Shown here piece after piece: positions 36,578 to 45,811 of a stretch of DNA of 52,767 nucleotides. The stretch is from Pseudobdellovibrio sp. (GTDB lineage Bacteria; Bdellovibrionota; Bdellovibrionia; Bdellovibrionales; Bdellovibrionaceae). The first letter of the stretch is position 1. Each line of letters begins with the position of its first letter. A model generated the notes under the pieces. It made no database searches, had not been told where the DNA came from, and saw nothing but the letters and a program-made list of their open reading frames with translations. Made by a program: the position numbers and the translations under genes. The DNA lies in NCBI GenBank assembly GCA_023701385.1, contig JAMPXC010000022.1, forward strand, positions 1-52,767, given 5' to 3'.

Positions 36578-37741
36578 ATGGCTGAATATATTAATCCCGA
36601 TTACGTAGCTGAACCAGAAAAAATGAACGTTAAAAAAGGTCTTGAAGGCGTTGTCATGGATACTTCTTCAGTATCAAAGGTCAATGCAGAAACGAACTCT
36701 TTAGTTTACCGTGGTTACCCAGTACAAGATTTAGCTGAAAACTGCTCTTTCGAAGAAGTAGCTTACTTAATGTATAACGGCGAACTTCCGAACAAAGCTC
36801 AATTAGCTGAGTTCTCTGCAAAAGAAAAATCTTTACGTGATATCTCTAAAGACAATTTAAACGTAATCAAAGCTTTACCTAAAAAATGTCACCCGATGGA
36901 TTCTATCCGCACTGGTGTTTCATTCTTAGGTTGCGAAGACGAAAGAATCTGGGATGCTACTCCAGCAGTTAACATGGATAAAGCGATCCGTTTATTAGCT
37001 AAAATCCCAACAATGGTTGCAGCTGATTACCGTTTCAAAAAAGGTTTAGACTTTATTGCTCCAAACCCTTCTTTATCAATCGCTGAAAACTTCTTCCACA
37101 TGTGCTTTGGTAAAGTACCAGATGCAAAAGTGGTTAAAGCTTTCGACGTATCTTTAATTTTATACGCTGAGCATTCATTCAATGCTTCAACATTTACATC
37201 ACGTGTTGTTACATCAACTCAATCTGACATTTACTCGGCTACTACTGCAGGTATCGGTGCTTTAAAAGGACCTTTACACGGTGGTGCAAATGAAATGGTT
37301 ATGCACATGATGATCGAAATCGCTGATCCAGCAAAAGCTGAACAGTGGATGTTAGATGCTTTAGCTAACAAACGTAAAGTTATGGGCTTTGGTCACCGCG
37401 TTTATAAATCTGGTGATTCACGCGTTCCAACAATGAAAAAATACGCGCAAGTTATGGCTGACGTAACTGGCGAACAAAAATGGATGCAAATGTATGCGTC
37501 TTTAGAAAAAGTAATGGTAGAGAAAAAGAAAATCTACCCTAACTTAGACTTCCCGGCTGGTCCTGCTTACTACATGATGGGTTTTGAAATCGATTTCTTT
37601 ACTCCGATCTTCGTCATGGCTCGTACAACTGGTTGGTCAGCTCACATCATGGAACAAACGGCTAATAACCGTATCATCCGTCCATTATCTGAGTACATCG
37701 GTGCTCCTCAACGTAGTGTAAAGCCAATCTCTGAGAGATAA
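36578..37741 (+). CDS. prpC: 2-Methylcitrate synthase
   Basis: Condenses propionyl-CoA with oxaloacetate. The 387 residues show citrate-synthase family catalytic regions: the EHSFNASTFTSRVVTST helix with His, LHGGANEMVMHMM, MGFGHRVYKSGDSRVP and the late DFPAGPAYYMMGFEIDFFTPIF with Asp. The short length and GHRVYK-D-R context fit type II 2-methylcitrate/citrate synthase. Operon position after prpD and prpB favours methylcitrate synthase, though it may also make citrate. GAGGAAATC precedes the ATG, and a strong terminator follows. Confidence 0.95.
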   Translation: MAEYINPDYVAEPEKMNVKKGLEGVVMDTSSVSKVNAETNSLVYRGYPVQDLAENCSFEEVAYLMYNGELPNKAQLAEFSAKEKSLRDISKDNLNVIKALPKKCHPMDSIRTGVSFLGCEDERIWDATPAVNMDKAIRLLAKIPTMVAADYRFKKGLDFIAPNPSLSIAENFFHMCFGKVPDAKVVKAFDVSLILYAEHSFNASTFTSRVVTSTQSDIYSATTAGIGALKGPLHGGANEMVMHMMIEIADPAKAEQWMLDALANKRKVMGFGHRVYKSGDSRVPTMKKYAQVMADVTGEQKWMQMYASLEKVMVEKKKIYPNLDFPAGPAYYMMGFEIDFFTPIFVMARTTGWSAHIMEQTANNRIIRPLSEYIGAPQRSVKPISER

Positions 37742-37790
37742 TTTATAATTGGTAGGCCGTTACTTTTTGAAACACGGCATGTCGAAATAA

Positions 37791-37822
37791 AAAAAGCCAA
37801 GGTTTATGACCTTGGCTTTTTT
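37791..37822 (+). terminator. Intrinsic terminator of the prp operon
   Basis: AAAAAGCCAAGG, loop TTTATGA, CCTTGGCTTTTTT. It lies about 50 bp after the prpC stop and just past the 3' end of the small lipoprotein gene on the other strand, so it may serve both directions. Confidence 0.9.
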
Positions 37823-37858
37823 GCATTTTAGCACCTTAAAATAATAGTGATCTTTCGT

Positions 37859-38047
37859 TTACAGGGCTGCTGCTGAAATGTGGCTACGGATAGATTGAGG
37901 TTTAGATTTACTTTTCGCTTTAACTTTTACAGTCGCTACTTTCTGTGTTTCGATAACTTCGGCCGTGTGTACTGTAGAACAACCTAATAAGATAACAAGA
38001 GTGATAAATAAAACTGTAAAAATGTTTTTTAAGCCGTTTTTGTTCAT
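37859..38047 (-). CDS. Small lipoprotein
   Basis: A 62-residue product: positively charged start (MNKNGLKN), hydrophobic stretch and lipobox VILLGC ending at about residue 23. A Lys/Val-rich mature tail of about 40 residues follows (TVKVKAKSKSK). AGGAAAAG precedes the ATG, supporting a real gene. Function unknown; lysine-rich small lipoproteins can lie between the outer membrane and peptidoglycan, which is speculation here. It diverges from the TIGR02147 gene across 275 bp of AT-rich DNA. Confidence 0.75.
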   Translation of the reverse strand: MNKNGLKNIFTVLFITLVILLGCSTVHTAEVIETQKVATVKVKAKSKSKPQSIRSHISAAAL

Positions 38048-38143
38048 ACTAACTTTTCCTTTTTTCGAGATCTTTTGCGTGAGGAAAAGTTAACTGGTCG
38101 TATCAAAGTAAGCCAATTTTGCTAGTCCAATTTGTTCACTTTT

Positions 38144-38281
38144 GTGTACATTGCATATAAACATTCATATTTTAAAATATAATAATTTCAATATGTTATA
38201 TATTTTAAGTGTACACTTTTTATAGTTATTTATATGGTATTTTTTATATTTGAGTACACATCACCCGATATGTGGTAATCT
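38144..38281 (+). promoter_or_regulatory. AT-rich control region with three GTGTAC-type sites
   Basis: GTGTAC at 38144-38149, the perfect 12-bp palindrome AAGTGTACACTT at 38207-38218 and GTACAC at 38254-38259. An extended -10 (TGG-TAATCT, 38273-38281) follows the last site, about 40 bp before the GTG start of the TIGR02147 gene. The arrangement suggests an autoregulated operator, shared with or facing the divergent small lipoprotein gene. Confidence 0.5.
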
Positions 38282-38322
38282 AATAGAGACGAAAAAAACA
38301 CCCACCTTTAAAAGGCTTTGCA

Positions 38323-39168
38323 GTGACAACAAACGATACAACTAACATTTTCGAATATACTGATTACCGAAAATTTCTGGCGGATTACTACACGCAGAAA
38401 AAAGCCAATAACCCCGGGTACAGCCACAGGGTTTTCGCCCGTCAGGCAGGTTTAAGCTCTCCATCACATCTTTTAATGATTATCAAAGGCGAAAGAAATT
38501 TATCGATTAAAACTATTGCCAAGTTCGCCGAAGGCTTAAAGCTGTCAGTCAAAGAGAAAAAATATTTTGAATGGCTAGTGCTGTACACCCAGGCCGACGA
38601 ACTGCCACAAAAAGCAAAGTATTTCGGCGAAATTATTTCGATGAAAGCGGCCACTTCAGGATTATACAAATTAGAAAAAGATAAATTTGATTTTTTATCG
38701 CAATGGTACTGCGTTGCGATCTACGTCATGATCGACTTAAAAGATTTTAAAGCTGATCCCGAATGGATAAGCCGCAGACTTGGCGACAAAATAACAGCCT
38801 CGCAAGTCAAAGAGACTATAGATAAACTATTAAAATTAAATATGATCGAATCAGATCCAGCCAAGGGATTAAAACAAGTGTCTGGCGCAGTAACTGTGGC
38901 CGACGACACCAGATCCATGGCTGTCTTTGAATACCATCAATCTATGATTCGATTAGCCTTTGAGGCCTTAAAAAAAAGCCCCCAGACAGAACGCGAAATG
39001 AATGGCGCCACGATCACCATACCCAAGGACAGGCTTCCAGAAATAAAAGAAAAAATTCGCGCTTTCAGAAAAGAAATTAATCAACTTTGCAGTTCTTATA
39101 CAGACGCCGAAGAAGTTTACCAATTAAATGTACAGCTATTTTCGCTGACGACATCGAAGCCGAAATAA
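38323..39168 (+). CDS. TIGR02147-family protein (putative DNA-binding regulator)
   Basis: 281 residues with the whole family layout: FEYTDYRKFLADYYTQKKAN, then a helix-turn-helix-like segment HRVFARQAGLSSPSHLLMIIKGERNLS at about 43-69, ISRKF-type helix, EKKYFEWLVLYTQAD, and a C-terminal winged region with WISRRLGDKITASQVKETID. The family is abundant in Bdellovibrio and Fibrobacter relatives and is taken to be regulatory. The start is GTG with AAAGG 8-10 bp upstream. The 3' end faces the HEAT-like gene at 3 bp. Confidence 0.92.
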   Translation: MTTNDTTNIFEYTDYRKFLADYYTQKKANNPGYSHRVFARQAGLSSPSHLLMIIKGERNLSIKTIAKFAEGLKLSVKEKKYFEWLVLYTQADELPQKAKYFGEIISMKAATSGLYKLEKDKFDFLSQWYCVAIYVMIDLKDFKADPEWISRRLGDKITASQVKETIDKLLKLNMIESDPAKGLKQVSGAVTVADDTRSMAVFEYHQSMIRLAFEALKKSPQTEREMNGATITIPKDRLPEIKEKIRAFRKEINQLCSSYTDAEEVYQLNVQLFSLTTSKPK

Positions 39169-39171
39169 TAA

Positions 39172-39621
39172 TTAAGGAATAATTTCGATCTTACCCGACT
39201 CACAATCCACTTTAGTTTTCTTCACGCCAAAAGCGTAAACATAAACTTTTCCGGCGCGTGGGATTTCGCCTTTGATCATCGAAATAGAGTCTTGCGCTAA
39301 CATCTTTAACCAAGAATCTGAAGTTGATTTAACCGTAGTCTCCAAAGCAGAGATGGCGCGAGCATTACCGATATGGCCTAATGCCATCGCCGCACTCCAC
39401 TTTGATTGATTACCTACGGCTTCACTAGACAAAGCCTGAGATAACGAAGCCACAGCCGCATCACCCATGCCGATTAACTTGTTCGTTAAAATCACAACTT
39501 TACAAGCGTCTAATTCACTTTCTACTTTAGCCAACTCAGAATTGACGTTCATCTCAAGATCGTTGGCATTTACTACACACGTACTACTGACTAAGAGAAA
39601 AGCTACTAAAATATTTTTCAC
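39172..39621 (-). CDS. Secreted HEAT-repeat-like protein
   Basis: A 149-residue protein with signal peptide (MKNILVAFLLVSSTCVVNAN, cleavage near 20). Residues 40-115 are alpha-helical with a HEAT/PBS-lyase-like pattern (AAVASLSQALSSEAVG; WSAAMALGHIGNARAISALE; WLKMLAQDSISMI). It should be periplasmic. It starts 2 bp after the stop of the L,D-transpeptidase gene, so the two are co-expressed and it may assist cell-wall remodelling; that link is inference. Confidence 0.85.
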   Translation of the reverse strand: MKNILVAFLLVSSTCVVNANDLEMNVNSELAKVESELDACKVVILTNKLIGMGDAAVASLSQALSSEAVGNQSKWSAAMALGHIGNARAISALETTVKSTSDSWLKMLAQDSISMIKGEIPRAGKVYVYAFGVKKTKVDCESGKIEIIP

Positions 39622-39623
39622 AA

Positions 39624-41561
39624 TTATTCTCCCGCTGGACCTGCAGTTAAAGATACTAACGGGATACCCATCATTAATTTGTACATGTCTAAATCAACAC
39701 CGTAATTATCTTTAACTAAAGTTAATTGACCGACGTCATTGATGTGAGCCGTATCGTATAAAAAGTAAACCGGAACCGAACGACCTAAATCAAGATTTGG
39801 ATCTGGACGATCTGCGATCGGCATACGATTAAGGGTTCTGTCATGTAACGACTGAATTGTGTAAGGCATATTAGTCACAGGATCAATCGTCGCACCAGAA
39901 TACTCGTCAGTTAATGGATCATGTGTAGCACCAAGTAACATGATCGCTAATTCCCATGGTTTTTCCATACGCACACAACCAGAACTTAATAAACGGTCGC
40001 GGTTGGCGAATAACTCTCTTTGATTTGTATCATGCATATAGATGCTGTTTGTTCCATTTAACGGGAACTTAATCCAACCTAAAGCATTTTGTTCACCACC
40101 TGGGCGTTGAACGATACGTAAAGCGCGCGTAACTTTATCCGGTCTTTGACCTGGAACTAATTCAAATCTCGCTTTTTCATCTTGGAAAAGCTTCATAAAT
40201 GCCGGCCAGTTTTCCTGAGTTGCTGTGATTGTATTATCTAGTGGATTTGTAAAACGTCTCATTACATCCATAAATGGATATTCCTGACCTGTCATCGCCA
40301 TGTGGCGAGCATTGTAGTCAGCGATAATCTTCATGTTTTCAACGATGAATGTGTAACGTTTTTCATTCACATCATTAAGACCGTTCCAGCTAGAAAACAT
40401 TTTTGTCTTATCTTTAAAATACGGAGTCGGAGCCACTGTCCAAGTTGGATTTAAAATCATCGTTGTGATTTTGCTTGTTAAAATCGGTGTTGGACGTTCT
40501 TTAGCGCCATTGATTGTTTTAAACGTTAAAGCAATCTGATTATTTTTATAATAGAAAAAACGTTGCGCTGCTAAATTTACATGAACATACTCAGAAGTTA
40601 AATTGTCCGGTAACCAACGCGAACGATCTAAATTAAGTTTTAAACGCGTGATAATTTGCTCGATAGGCGTCGTTAATAAACCATAACTATCTTTACCAAT
40701 CACACCGTCACGACCTAAAAGGTTGTTCTCTTGTAACTCTTCAATCGCAATTTGTAATTCATCAGTATAATTCGGATCATTGATAAATCTGTTGTAGTCA
40801 TTGATCTCTTGAGCTTCTGCAGTAAAAGTAGAAGCCGGATCAATCTGTACTTTCTTCTTATAACCGAATAAAGCTAAACGTTTACGCGCAAACTTAATTG
40901 AAATTTCGTCTTTTGAACCACGTTTAATAACTGTTTTATTCACTGGCACATCTGCGTCTGAAATCTCACCTTTTTTATAGGCTGTCGTAACTCTACGGTA
41001 TAGTTCTAGAAGTCTTGTGTAACTTGCATTTTTGGGGCGAAATGTTGCGAATAACTGTTCACCCGTGATCTCGCCTTTTTCAAAACGGAATAACTCTTTC
41101 TGAATTAAAGCCGGTAAACCTTTTGCCGAACCTTTAATTTTATCAAGGCTCACTAAAGTTTTATCGCCTAACTTTTCAGGCTGAATATAGCCGCGATTTA
41201 AAGCGATCATCATTTTGTAAACTACGTTGTAAGCTGTTTTACGTAATTCATTTTTATTACCGGTTTGAGCCTGGTAATTTAAAGTCGCCGCAACTTGGTC
41301 ATCAACAAACCAATCACGTTGCATACCTTCAGCATCAGCTAAAATAAGAAGCTCGTTAATTTTATTTAAATATTCATTTTGAATTAAAGCCCCTTGCGAA
41401 CGTAAAACTAAAGTTTCACTTGCTAGCGGAGTTGCAATTGCAGATACAGGAGCCGCGACAACATTCACCGGAGCAGCTGCAACAGCTGGATTAACTTGCG
41501 AAAATGCCGGAGCCGCAAACACCATTCCTAAGATAAAAGGGGCAAATTTATTTAATTTCAT
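39624..41561 (-). CDS. L,D-transpeptidase, YcbB/LdtD type
   Basis: A 645-residue exported enzyme. The signal peptide ends at PAFSQV (about residue 22). A peptidoglycan-binding-like segment (IGKDSYGLLTTPIEQII) near 290-310 is followed by NLDRSRWLP. The YkuD catalytic domain holds IYMHDTNQRELF and the Cys nucleophile near residue 528 in SSGCVRMEKPWELA. It makes 3-3 crosslinks or attaches proteins to peptidoglycan. Preceded by a small secreted protein (14-bp gap) and followed by a HEAT-like secreted protein (2-bp gap). In predatory relatives such enzymes modify walls of both cells; that role is possible here, not shown. Confidence 0.94.
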   Translation of the reverse strand: MKLNKFAPFILGMVFAAPAFSQVNPAVAAAPVNVVAAPVSAIATPLASETLVLRSQGALIQNEYLNKINELLILADAEGMQRDWFVDDQVAATLNYQAQTGNKNELRKTAYNVVYKMMIALNRGYIQPEKLGDKTLVSLDKIKGSAKGLPALIQKELFRFEKGEITGEQLFATFRPKNASYTRLLELYRRVTTAYKKGEISDADVPVNKTVIKRGSKDEISIKFARKRLALFGYKKKVQIDPASTFTAEAQEINDYNRFINDPNYTDELQIAIEELQENNLLGRDGVIGKDSYGLLTTPIEQIITRLKLNLDRSRWLPDNLTSEYVHVNLAAQRFFYYKNNQIALTFKTINGAKERPTPILTSKITTMILNPTWTVAPTPYFKDKTKMFSSWNGLNDVNEKRYTFIVENMKIIADYNARHMAMTGQEYPFMDVMRRFTNPLDNTITATQENWPAFMKLFQDEKARFELVPGQRPDKVTRALRIVQRPGGEQNALGWIKFPLNGTNSIYMHDTNQRELFANRDRLLSSGCVRMEKPWELAIMLLGATHDPLTDEYSGATIDPVTNMPYTIQSLHDRTLNRMPIADRPDPNLDLGRSVPVYFLYDTAHINDVGQLTLVKDNYGVDLDMYKLMMGIPLVSLTAGPAGE

Positions 41562-41575
41562 ACAAGCGTCCTTCT

Positions 41576-41848
41576 TTACAGATTCTCAGTTGAAATAGAA
41601 AAAGATGTTTTCATCTCACGGGCTTTAATCGCACGTTCTACGATGATCTCGTTGGCACGTGAACGAGGGGCATAAACCGACAGCGTACCGTTTGCGGTTT
41701 GTAAAACAATTGAAGAACCTTCTTCATCTTGATTAACTTCAATAACTTGGCCGCGAAATGTTTTAGAGTAAGTCGCCGTAGCTTCGATGTTAAAAGCCAG
41801 GATTGCTAATAATAATGTTAAAGCTGCTCGAACACGTTTAAACTTCAT
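41576..41848 (-). CDS. Small secreted beta-rich protein upstream of the L,D-transpeptidase
   Basis: A 90-residue product with signal peptide (VRAALTLLLAILAFNIEATA) and a mature part with short strands (FRGQVIEVNQ; SSIVLQTANGTLSVYAPRS) that resembles an OB or SH3-like barrel. No known family recognised. AGAGGTG precedes the ATG. The gap to the transpeptidase is 14 bp. Possibly a periplasmic binding partner. Confidence 0.8.
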   Translation of the reverse strand: MKFKRVRAALTLLLAILAFNIEATATYSKTFRGQVIEVNQDEEGSSIVLQTANGTLSVYAPRSRANEIIVERAIKAREMKTSFSISTENL

Positions 41849-41851
41849 AAA

Positions 41852-41869
41852 ACACCTCTTCCAAGGTGT
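41852..41869 (-). promoter_or_regulatory. Hairpin containing the ribosome binding site
   Basis: On the leftward transcript, ACACCT, six-base loop, AGGTGT. The AGAGGTG ribosome site of the 90-residue gene forms the right arm, so the stem could mask it. Confidence 0.35.
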
Positions 41870-42007
41870 CTCATAGCGATTACAGTTCCAGCCTATAAAC
41901 GAATAGGTTGATTTTAACGGTTAAAAACTATTCAAAGGATTTACACTGCGACAGCAAAGGTCACTCAAAAATTCAGGAATGTTTACTAGTTTTACAGCTC
42001 TAATGAG

Positions 42008-43009
42008 CTACATAGAACAGCTCTTAAGGACCATATTTTCAAGCCAAATATGGCTAGATAGCGGCGACGATTTTAAAGCCTTGTCAGTCTCACCTAATAA
42101 AACTAACGATTCTTCTAATTTTCTAACCGGCCACCCTTTAGCTTGCGCGCAGTACTCTTCAATGAAATACGGAGAAACGTTCGCAAGATTCGCAAGCTTT
42201 GTTCCACCGATACCCTGATCCATCCCCGTTCTTACAGTAAGCAAGATACGCATATGGCGAGCAAGTAAATTTACGATACCGATTTCGTTTTGGCCTTGGT
42301 CTAAAAGACTTACGATTTGCTCTAAGGCACGAACACGATCTTTTTGGCCTACGGCTTTAGTAAAATCAAAAACACTTTCTTCGCGGCTGTTAGAAACAAC
42401 GGCGTTCACGTGTTCAACATCAACGTTAGTTGCGCCATCTAAGTAAACTTTGATTTTTTCTAACTGCGCATAGATTTCAGATAAATTATTACCCACTAAA
42501 CGGTGCAGTCTGTGAACTGCACCCTGAGTCAGTTTTAATTCATACTGAGAAGCATAGTAATTAATCCAACGAGGGATCTCATTATCGTAAGGTTTTTTAA
42601 ATTCTAAAGCAGCTGCCGTATCAATAAGATTTTTAAAATGCTTTTTACGTTTATCAATTTTATCAGCGAATAAAACAAACACCGTTGAATCAACAGGATT
42701 TTTAAAAAGTGATTCTAGTTCATTCCACTCAGACTCTTTTAACTCGTGCGAGTTTTTTAAAATCACCACACGGCGCTGAGCAAACACAGGTAAAGTTTCA
42801 ACTGTATCTTTGATACTTTGAACGTCAGCATCGCTGGCATAGAATAATGAATAGTTAAAATCAAAAGAGTTTTCGTCTAACAAACCGTATTTAAAGCGGT
42901 TTACACATTGATCGATCAGAAATGGCTCATCACCAAAGATAAAATAAACAGGAGAAACATTTCCTGATTCTAAATCTTTATAAAATTTATTCTGATCAAT
43001 TATCGCCAT
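42008..43009 (-). CDS. holA: DNA polymerase III delta subunit
   Basis: The clamp-loader subunit that opens the beta sliding clamp. The 333-residue length is normal. Family marks include the start YKDLESGNVSPVYFIFGDEPFLIDQ, the paired VVILKNSHELKESEWNEL and DSTVFVLFADKIDKRKK strands, AVHRLHRLVGNNLSEIYAQLEK, and a C-terminal helical collar ending in LVLLGETDKALKSSP. It lies 6 bp after lptE, the same lptE-holA order as in E. coli. Confidence 0.95.
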   Translation of the reverse strand: MAIIDQNKFYKDLESGNVSPVYFIFGDEPFLIDQCVNRFKYGLLDENSFDFNYSLFYASDADVQSIKDTVETLPVFAQRRVVILKNSHELKESEWNELESLFKNPVDSTVFVLFADKIDKRKKHFKNLIDTAAALEFKKPYDNEIPRWINYYASQYELKLTQGAVHRLHRLVGNNLSEIYAQLEKIKVYLDGATNVDVEHVNAVVSNSREESVFDFTKAVGQKDRVRALEQIVSLLDQGQNEIGIVNLLARHMRILLTVRTGMDQGIGGTKLANLANVSPYFIEEYCAQAKGWPVRKLEESLVLLGETDKALKSSPLSSHIWLENMVLKSCSM

Positions 43010-43015
43010 TAAAAC

Positions 43016-43642
43016 CTAAAAATTATCTACCAGGCGGTCGAATGCGAGCTGCATCATCTCTTCTGATAAAGTCTCAAGAGTCTGCCTACGCGCTGATAGA
43101 TTGTAAAGGTTATTTGCCGAGTTGATGACTGGTAAGGTCAGTTGTGGCGGTGTATAGTTTCTACTCTGCTTAAATTGGCTGCTCCATAAAACTTCTGAAG
43201 AGTTTTTGCGCTGTAATTTTAAGTCGACGGTAACAGTAATTTTCGTCGTCGTAGATAAAATCGTATTTTTAGGCAAAAACTTAGTGTCTTTGGCTTCAAT
43301 CGCCCCTTCTTCAGAAACGATTTCAACCGTTGATACAGTACCGTATAAAACAGCATCAGAAAGGTCTTCTTTATCGACTATGCGCATGGCTTTTGAATTT
43401 AAGAACTCACGTTTTAAAGAATTCGTAAAATAAGCCTCTAAACCTGGCTCGGTAGAGACGTTTTTAAACAAAGGCGTATAAATTACGCGCACATTCTGCG
43501 GTAGAGTGTCTACTTTACTGCTAAGTTTGTAAGCGCAAGAGCTTACACAGCTGCTAATTACAAGAATAATGACAGCAGACGTCAGGCTACTAAATCTGCG
43601 TAGAAAACAATGACAAAAAGCTTCGACAAAGTGAGTTTTCAT
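43016..43642 (-). CDS. lptE: LPS-assembly lipoprotein LptE
   Basis: Plugs the LptD pore and helps insert LPS in the outer membrane. About 208 residues from the ATG at 43642; a TTG at 43654 is in frame but has no ribosome site. The N-terminus is basic and hydrophobic, ending in VISSCVSSCAYKL. The second Cys is the better lipidation site, since LptE normally begins C-G/A-Y-x-L. The rest has the family pattern (NVRVIYTPLFKNVSTEPGLE; FTNSLKREFLNS; VLWSSQFKQS). It precedes holA by 6 bp. The promoter lies in the 30 bp shared with the divergent aminotransferase. Confidence 0.9.
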   Translation of the reverse strand: MKTHFVEAFCHCFLRRFSSLTSAVIILVISSCVSSCAYKLSSKVDTLPQNVRVIYTPLFKNVSTEPGLEAYFTNSLKREFLNSKAMRIVDKEDLSDAVLYGTVSTVEIVSEEGAIEAKDTKFLPKNTILSTTTKITVTVDLKLQRKNSSEVLWSSQFKQSRNYTPPQLTLPVINSANNLYNLSARRQTLETLSEEMMQLAFDRLVDNF

Positions 43643-43672
43643 TGATGTAATCAAACCGCGGAAAGGCTGAAC

Positions 43673-44824
43673 ATGTCAATTGATACATCGAAATCCTTAC
43701 TTTTAGCACCAGGTCCCGTACAGCTCCATCCCGAAGTGCAAAAAATATTATCGTTACCGATGATCCATCACCGCACACCCGAATTCGACAGCATTTTAAA
43801 AACTGTTTTATCTGATTTAAAAACTTTGTTTGTTACAAAAGAAAAAGTTTTTATTTTATCTTCAACAGGTTCTGGCGGAATGGAAGCGTTGTTAATTAAC
43901 GTGATTCGCCCGAAAGCTAAAGTGCTAGCTATTATCTCTGGAAAATTCGGCGAACGCTGGGCTGAAATGGCCGAAATTTTTGGTGCTGAAGTTCATAAAA
44001 TAAATGTTCCGTGGGGATCAGCGGCTAATGTTTCTGACGTAGAAAAATTCTTAAAAGAAAATCCTGATACTGAAATCGTGATGAGCCAAGCTTGCGAAAC
44101 TTCAACAGCCACCGTTCACCCGATTAAAGAGATCGCAGAAGTCGTTGCCAAAACAAAAGCTGTGTTTTTAGTTGATGCGATCACGGCTTTAGGTGCCATG
44201 CCACTTCCGATGGATGAATGGCAAATCGATGGATTAGTTGCGGGTTCGCAAAAAGCGATTATGTTACCCACAGGTTTAAGCTTAGTTTCTTTTTCGCAAA
44301 AAGCTTGGGCAAAGATTAAAGATAATCCAACACCAAGATATTATTTTGATATTCGTAAAGAGCTTGCAGCGAACGACAAAGGTGAAACTTTCTTTTCATC
44401 AAATGTAGCGCTTATCCGCGCTTTAGATTTTGTTTTAAAAGATATTAAATCAACAGGGCTTGAAGGTTTATTTAAAACGATTCAACGTCGTGCTTTTTAC
44501 ACGCGCGCAATGGCTTCAGTTTTAGGTTTAGAAGTTTACTCTAAAAATCCTTCAGACTCCGTCACTGCTCTATTACTTCCGCCTGGATTTGATGGTGCTA
44601 AATTGCGTGAACATTTAGAAAAATCATACAACGTGACTGTTATGGGTGGACAAGACCAATTAAAAGGTAAAATTATCCGCTTAGGTCATATGGGGTATAT
44701 CACAGATCAAGACTTGCACCAGACAACAGAACGACTGGCTGCAGGCTTAAACGATTTTGGTTTTAGCTTAGATTTACAAAAAGTTTCTGACAGCTCCCTT
44801 CACTGGTTAAAGGAACACAGGTAA
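43673..44824 (+). CDS. Class V aminotransferase (serine-pyruvate/alanine-glyoxylate type)
   Basis: A 383-residue PLP enzyme of the AGT/PucG group: LLLAPGPVQLHPEVQKILS start, HHRTPEFDSIL, STGSGGMEALL, VDAITALGAMPLPMDEW, and the PLP Lys in GSQKAIMLPTGLSL near 198-211. It is followed without a gap (start at the next base) by a SerA-like dehydrogenase. The pair would fit phosphohydroxypyruvate or hydroxypyruvate amination in serine synthesis; alanine-glyoxylate transamination is the alternative. Confidence 0.92.
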   Translation: MSIDTSKSLLLAPGPVQLHPEVQKILSLPMIHHRTPEFDSILKTVLSDLKTLFVTKEKVFILSSTGSGGMEALLINVIRPKAKVLAIISGKFGERWAEMAEIFGAEVHKINVPWGSAANVSDVEKFLKENPDTEIVMSQACETSTATVHPIKEIAEVVAKTKAVFLVDAITALGAMPLPMDEWQIDGLVAGSQKAIMLPTGLSLVSFSQKAWAKIKDNPTPRYYFDIRKELAANDKGETFFSSNVALIRALDFVLKDIKSTGLEGLFKTIQRRAFYTRAMASVLGLEVYSKNPSDSVTALLLPPGFDGAKLREHLEKSYNVTVMGGQDQLKGKIIRLGHMGYITDQDLHQTTERLAAGLNDFGFSLDLQKVSDSSLHWLKEHR

Positions 44825-45802
44825 ATGAAACCCTATATCGTGATCACAGAAAAGTTTGCACTCGATGCTCAGGTCACGTTGAAAAACTCAGGTCTGGCGG
44901 AAGTTATTAAATTAGCTTCGTTAACTGAGTTACCCGATCACTTAGCTAAAGCCACTGGTTTAATTATCAGATCTAAAACTAAAATCACCCGTGAACTTTT
45001 AGCACAGGCTCCGTATTTAAAATTAATTATCACATGCACAAGTGGTTTTGATCATATTGATCTTCAAGCCACACAAGAAAAAAACATTCACGTGATGTAC
45101 ACGCCAAATGCTAACGCGCAATCAGCGGCAGAGCTAACTTGGGCGTTAATTTTAAATACTCACCGCCCGGTTTTAGAATCACATAAACAAATGAAAGCCG
45201 GTCTTTGGGATCGCGAAAAATTTCAAGGTTTCGAGCTGTACGGTAGAACTTTAGGAATCGTAGGTCTTGGCCGTATCGGACAAAAAGTAGCTAGTTTTGC
45301 TAAAGTTTTTGGAATGAATGTTGTGGCTTTTGACCCCTATTGTGAAGACCAAGCTTTTGAAAAATTTAACTTAGAACGTTCTTCTTACGAAGAATTATTA
45401 AAACAATCAGACATCATCACGTTTCATGTGCCCTTAACTAAAGAAACAAAAAATATGATGAATAGATCTCATTTCGAATACACTAACAAAGACGTGGTTA
45501 TTATCAATGCGTCTCGTGGATCAGTGGTTAACGAAGATGATCTTTATGAAGCGTTAGAAGACGGCACTGTTCGTGCTGCGGGTCTTGATGTTTATGCCAA
45601 AGAACCCCTTACGCGTGAATCGAAACTGTTAAAATCACAGAAAGTGGTTTTAACCCAGCATATCGGTGCGCTCACTGATGAAGCTTTTTCTAAAGCTTCG
45701 ATGGAAGCTTGCCAACTTTGTATTGAATTTTTAAAAACTAATAAAACTCAAAATACTCTTCCGTTTGAAAATAGCTGGGGCAGTATGATGTTTAATGACT
45801 AA
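44825..45802 (+). CDS. D-2-hydroxyacid dehydrogenase (SerA-like, no ACT domain)
   Basis: A 325-residue NAD enzyme. [17 protein letters not shown] near 140-156 is the Rossmann fingerprint, followed by [29 protein letters not shown] (catalytic Arg), [11 protein letters not shown] (catalytic Glu) and [12 protein letters not shown] (catalytic His). There is no C-terminal ACT regulatory domain, so serine feedback would be absent. Its ATG directly follows the aminotransferase stop. 3-Phosphoglycerate dehydrogenase is the likely activity; hydroxypyruvate or glyoxylate reductase is possible. Confidence 0.93.
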   Translation: MKPYIVITEKFALDAQVTLKNSGLAEVIKLASLTELPDHLAKATGLIIRSKTKITRELLAQAPYLKLIITCTSGFDHIDLQATQEKNIHVMYTPNANAQSAAELTWALILNTHRPVLESHKQMKAGLWDREKFQGFELYGRTLGIVGLGRIGQKVASFAKVFGMNVVAFDPYCEDQAFEKFNLERSSYEELLKQSDIITFHVPLTKETKNMMNRSHFEYTNKDVVIINASRGSVVNEDDLYEALEDGTVRAAGLDVYAKEPLTRESKLLKSQKVVLTQHIGALTDEAFSKASMEACQLCIEFLKTNKTQNTLPFENSWGSMMFND

Positions 45803-45811
45803 AGGAAAAGT

